Assembly: GCF_000263855.1 (NCBI RefSeq)
Contig: NZ_AJWX01000010.1
Location: 62,001 to 126,000, forward strand
Reading direction: 5' to 3'
Length of the DNA stretch: 64,000 nt
Source: Pseudomonas sp. M47T1
GTDB taxonomy: Bacteria > Pseudomonadota > Gammaproteobacteria > Pseudomonadales > Pseudomonadaceae
Shown: positions 62,576-64,000 of the stretch, piece by piece
How positions within the stretch are numbered: position 1 is the first letter of the stretch
How the letters are laid out: every line of letters begins with the position of its first letter
Made by a program: the position numbers and the translations under genes
The notes under the pieces: model-generated
What the model was told of the DNA's origin: nothing
Database searches by the model: none
The model's input: the letters and a program-made list of their open reading frames with translations, nothing else

Positions 62576-62725
62576 GTTCGCTCTCCGGGGTGGCAGTGGG
62601 TGAAGACAGTGTAGTGGGCATACGCCTGAAACGCCCTTGCCCACCACCTAAGCGCAGGTATTCATTGATTTTTTTGATGCCGACACTTGACGCCCCACAG
62701 AAAAAAACGTTTAATTCGCGCCGTT

Positions 62726-62801
62726 GCCCAGATAGCTCAGTCGGTAGAGCAGGGGATTGAAAATCCCCGTGTCGGCGGTTCGATTCCGTCTCTGGGCACC
62801 A
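62726..62801 (+). tRNA. tRNA-Phe (GAA)
   Basis: 76 bases including CCA. Acceptor stem GCCCAGA/TCTGGGC, D arm TAGCTCAGTCGGTAGAGCA, anticodon arm GGGGA-TTGAAAA-TCCCC with anticodon GAA, T arm GGCGG-TTCGATT-CCGTC, discriminator A, encoded CCA. No integrase or att duplication is visible nearby. Confidence 0.97.
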
Positions 62802-62839
62802 TCATTCGTTTGAGGTGTTTTACACCGCACCTTGAACAC

Positions 62840-62867
62840 AAAAAACCCGCCTAGTGCGGGTTTTTTT
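62840..62867. terminator. Intrinsic terminator after tRNA-Phe
   Basis: Stem CCCGC/GCGGG, loop CTAGT, preceded by AAAAAA and followed by TTTTTTT, 40 bases after the tRNA. It can also stop the LysR gene converging from the right. Confidence 0.9.
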
Positions 62868-62894
62868 ATGGCTTCTGTTCGGCAGGGGCTACAG

Positions 62895-63788
62895 TCAGGC
62901 GCGATGATGCTCCACCAAAAAATCCACAAACGCCCTCACCCGCGCCGGCATCGCTGCGCCGCCGATGAACACAGCGTGTATCGGTTCGCGATCGCCCGGG
63001 TTGTAGTCTTCCAGCAGCGCCACCAAGCGACCGCTCTTGAGGTCTTCGTCCACGCTGAACTGACCGATGCGCGCAATGCCCGCACCCAAACGGGCCAGTT
63101 GCGCCAGGGCCTCGCCGCTGTTGCCTTCGATGGTGCCGGCCACCTTCAACGAAAGATCCAGGCCGTCCCGGCGCAATGGCCAGTCAGAGGCGGCGCGGCG
63201 GAAACTGAAGCGCAGGCAATTGTGCTGCAGCAGGTCTTCCGGCACTTGCGGGGTGCCGTGGCGGGCCAGGTAGTCGGGCGAGGCGACGACCACCTGGCCG
63301 GTGTCGCCAAGGCGTCGTGCGGTCAGCGGGCTGTCGGCCAGGGTGCCGAAACGGATGGCCACGTCGGCCTGGCCGCCGAGAATATCGACCACTTCGTCGC
63401 TCAGCATCAGGTCCACCAGAATGGCCGGGTAACGGGCGCTGAACGCCGCAATCAGCGGCACGATGGCCAGGCGCCCGTGGGCCAGCGAGGCGCTGACCCG
63501 CAGCCGTCCGCGCGGCACGCCCTGGTCGGTGATGGCGTCTTCCACCTCGGCCATGTCGGCCAATATCCGCCGTGCGCCGCGCAGGTAGGCTTCACCTTCG
63601 GCCGTGAGGGTGATGGCGCGGGTGGTGCGAATCAGCAAGCGCGTGCCGATGCGCTGCTCGGTGCGGGCGATGATGCGGCTGACAGACGACGGTGTCAGGC
63701 CCAGGGCGCGGGCCGCCGCCGACAGGCTGCCCTCTTGCGCCACCCGGGCGAACACCGCCATTTCCCCTGACCGTCCATTGATGTCCAT
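62895..63788 (-). CDS. LysR-family transcriptional regulator
   Basis: 297-residue LTTR. HTH region SGEMAVFARVAQEGSLSAAA, LGLTPSSVSRIIARTEQRIG; effector domain with GRLRVSASLAHGRLAIVPLI and VVASPDYLARHGTPQ. Divergent from the MFS gene at 63882 across 93 bases; the start uses the ATG preceded by GGAGC. Second LysR/MFS divergent pair in 4 kb. Confidence 0.9.
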   Translation of the reverse strand: MDINGRSGEMAVFARVAQEGSLSAAARALGLTPSSVSRIIARTEQRIGTRLLIRTTRAITLTAEGEAYLRGARRILADMAEVEDAITDQGVPRGRLRVSASLAHGRLAIVPLIAAFSARYPAILVDLMLSDEVVDILGGQADVAIRFGTLADSPLTARRLGDTGQVVVASPDYLARHGTPQVPEDLLQHNCLRFSFRRAASDWPLRRDGLDLSLKVAGTIEGNSGEALAQLARLGAGIARIGQFSVDEDLKSGRLVALLEDYNPGDREPIHAVFIGGAAMPARVRAFVDFLVEHHRA

Positions 63789-63881
63789 TTGTGCTCCTGG
63801 CGCAAAACTCTTGGTACTTTTCTATGGCTACCGCCTTAAAACGCCCCACTGTAGCATTTGACGCATAGATGAGGAGCCATC

Positions 63882-64000
63882 ATGCGTATCAATCCCCCCC
63901 TTGTAGCATTGTCCGTCGGCGCCTTTGGCATCGGCGTCACCGAATTCGCCCCCATGGGCATGTTGCCCGCCATCGCCAATGACCTGGGCGTGTCCATTCC
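63882..64000 (+). CDS. MFS transporter, 3'-truncated by window edge
   Basis: First 39 codons: MRINPPLVALSVGAFGIGVT then EFAPMGMLPAIANDLGVSI, the first helix of a DHA1-type exporter (AraJ/YdhP-like GxxxTEFxxxGxLP motif). GAGGAG lies 8 bases before the ATG. Divergent from LysR 62895-63788, which probably regulates it. Confidence 0.85.
   Translation, partial: MRINPPLVALSVGAFGIGVTEFAPMGMLPAIANDLGVSI

Noticed and set aside
62726..62801. tRNA-Phe as integration site of a genomic island
   Set aside because: No integrase, no repeat of the tRNA 3' end and no change in composition within the window.

Overview
The window is a GC-rich, gene-dense stretch of a bacterial chromosome that looks like a Pseudomonas of the fluorescens/putida type. 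The evidence is a complete tRNA-Phe, several intergenic REP-like palindromes of the kind common in Pseudomonas (for example a 25-bp inverted pair at 22529-22613), an OprB-type porin, gluconate-dehydrogenase-like membrane complexes, and a polyamine region with agmatinase, agmatine deiminase and PotF-like binding proteins. I see no phage, transposase, integrase or CRISPR array. The species is not determined.

Layout. (1) 1-10077: two consecutive GMC flavoprotein plus triheme cytochrome c modules (the first cut by the window edge), a LacI regulator between them, an OprB-like porin and an aldo/keto reductase. This is a periplasmic sugar or sugar-acid oxidation block feeding the respiratory chain. 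(2) 10121-14149, minus strand: UPF0303 protein, EcsC-family protein, RidA, flavin monooxygenase and a TetR regulator. (3) 14282-25450, plus strand: class III aminotransferase, DUF1028 protein, M20 deacetylase, aldehyde dehydrogenase, NCS1 permease, GMC alcohol dehydrogenase and a TauABC-like ABC transporter. It looks like one catabolic pathway for an acylated amino-alcohol or heterocyclic amine, and it is the best candidate here for an undescribed system. A short CCTCG-centred motif recurs in its promoter regions. (4) 25599-30569: cupin lipoprotein, aldose 1-epimerase, glycosyltransferase, stress-type SDR and several tiny charged proteins. (5) 30762-35927: inositol-type sugar locus with a Gfo/Idh dehydrogenase and LacI regulator on the minus strand, and divergently an SDR, a phytanoyl-CoA-dioxygenase-family enzyme and a sugar-binding protein without its ABC partners.

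(6) 36095-41932: a secreted tyrosine-phosphatase domain joined to an autotransporter barrel, a hybrid sensor kinase, a small lipoprotein and a sugar MFS transporter. (7) 42026-53843: polyamine/agmatine region with agmatinase, three PotF-like binding proteins lacking permeases, a chemoreceptor, a PuuB-like amine oxidase with a cupin, agmatine deiminase and two LysR regulators. (8) 54449-64000: large MscS channel, HpxO-like monooxygenase, AraC and LysR regulators, two LysR/MFS divergent pairs, a decayed VOC-family gene and tRNA-Phe.

How it fits together: most of the window encodes nutrient capture and peripheral catabolism (sugar acids, amines, inositols, polyamines), each block with its own local regulator and many ending in REP-like palindromes. 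Substrate names are inference from families and context unless stated otherwise.
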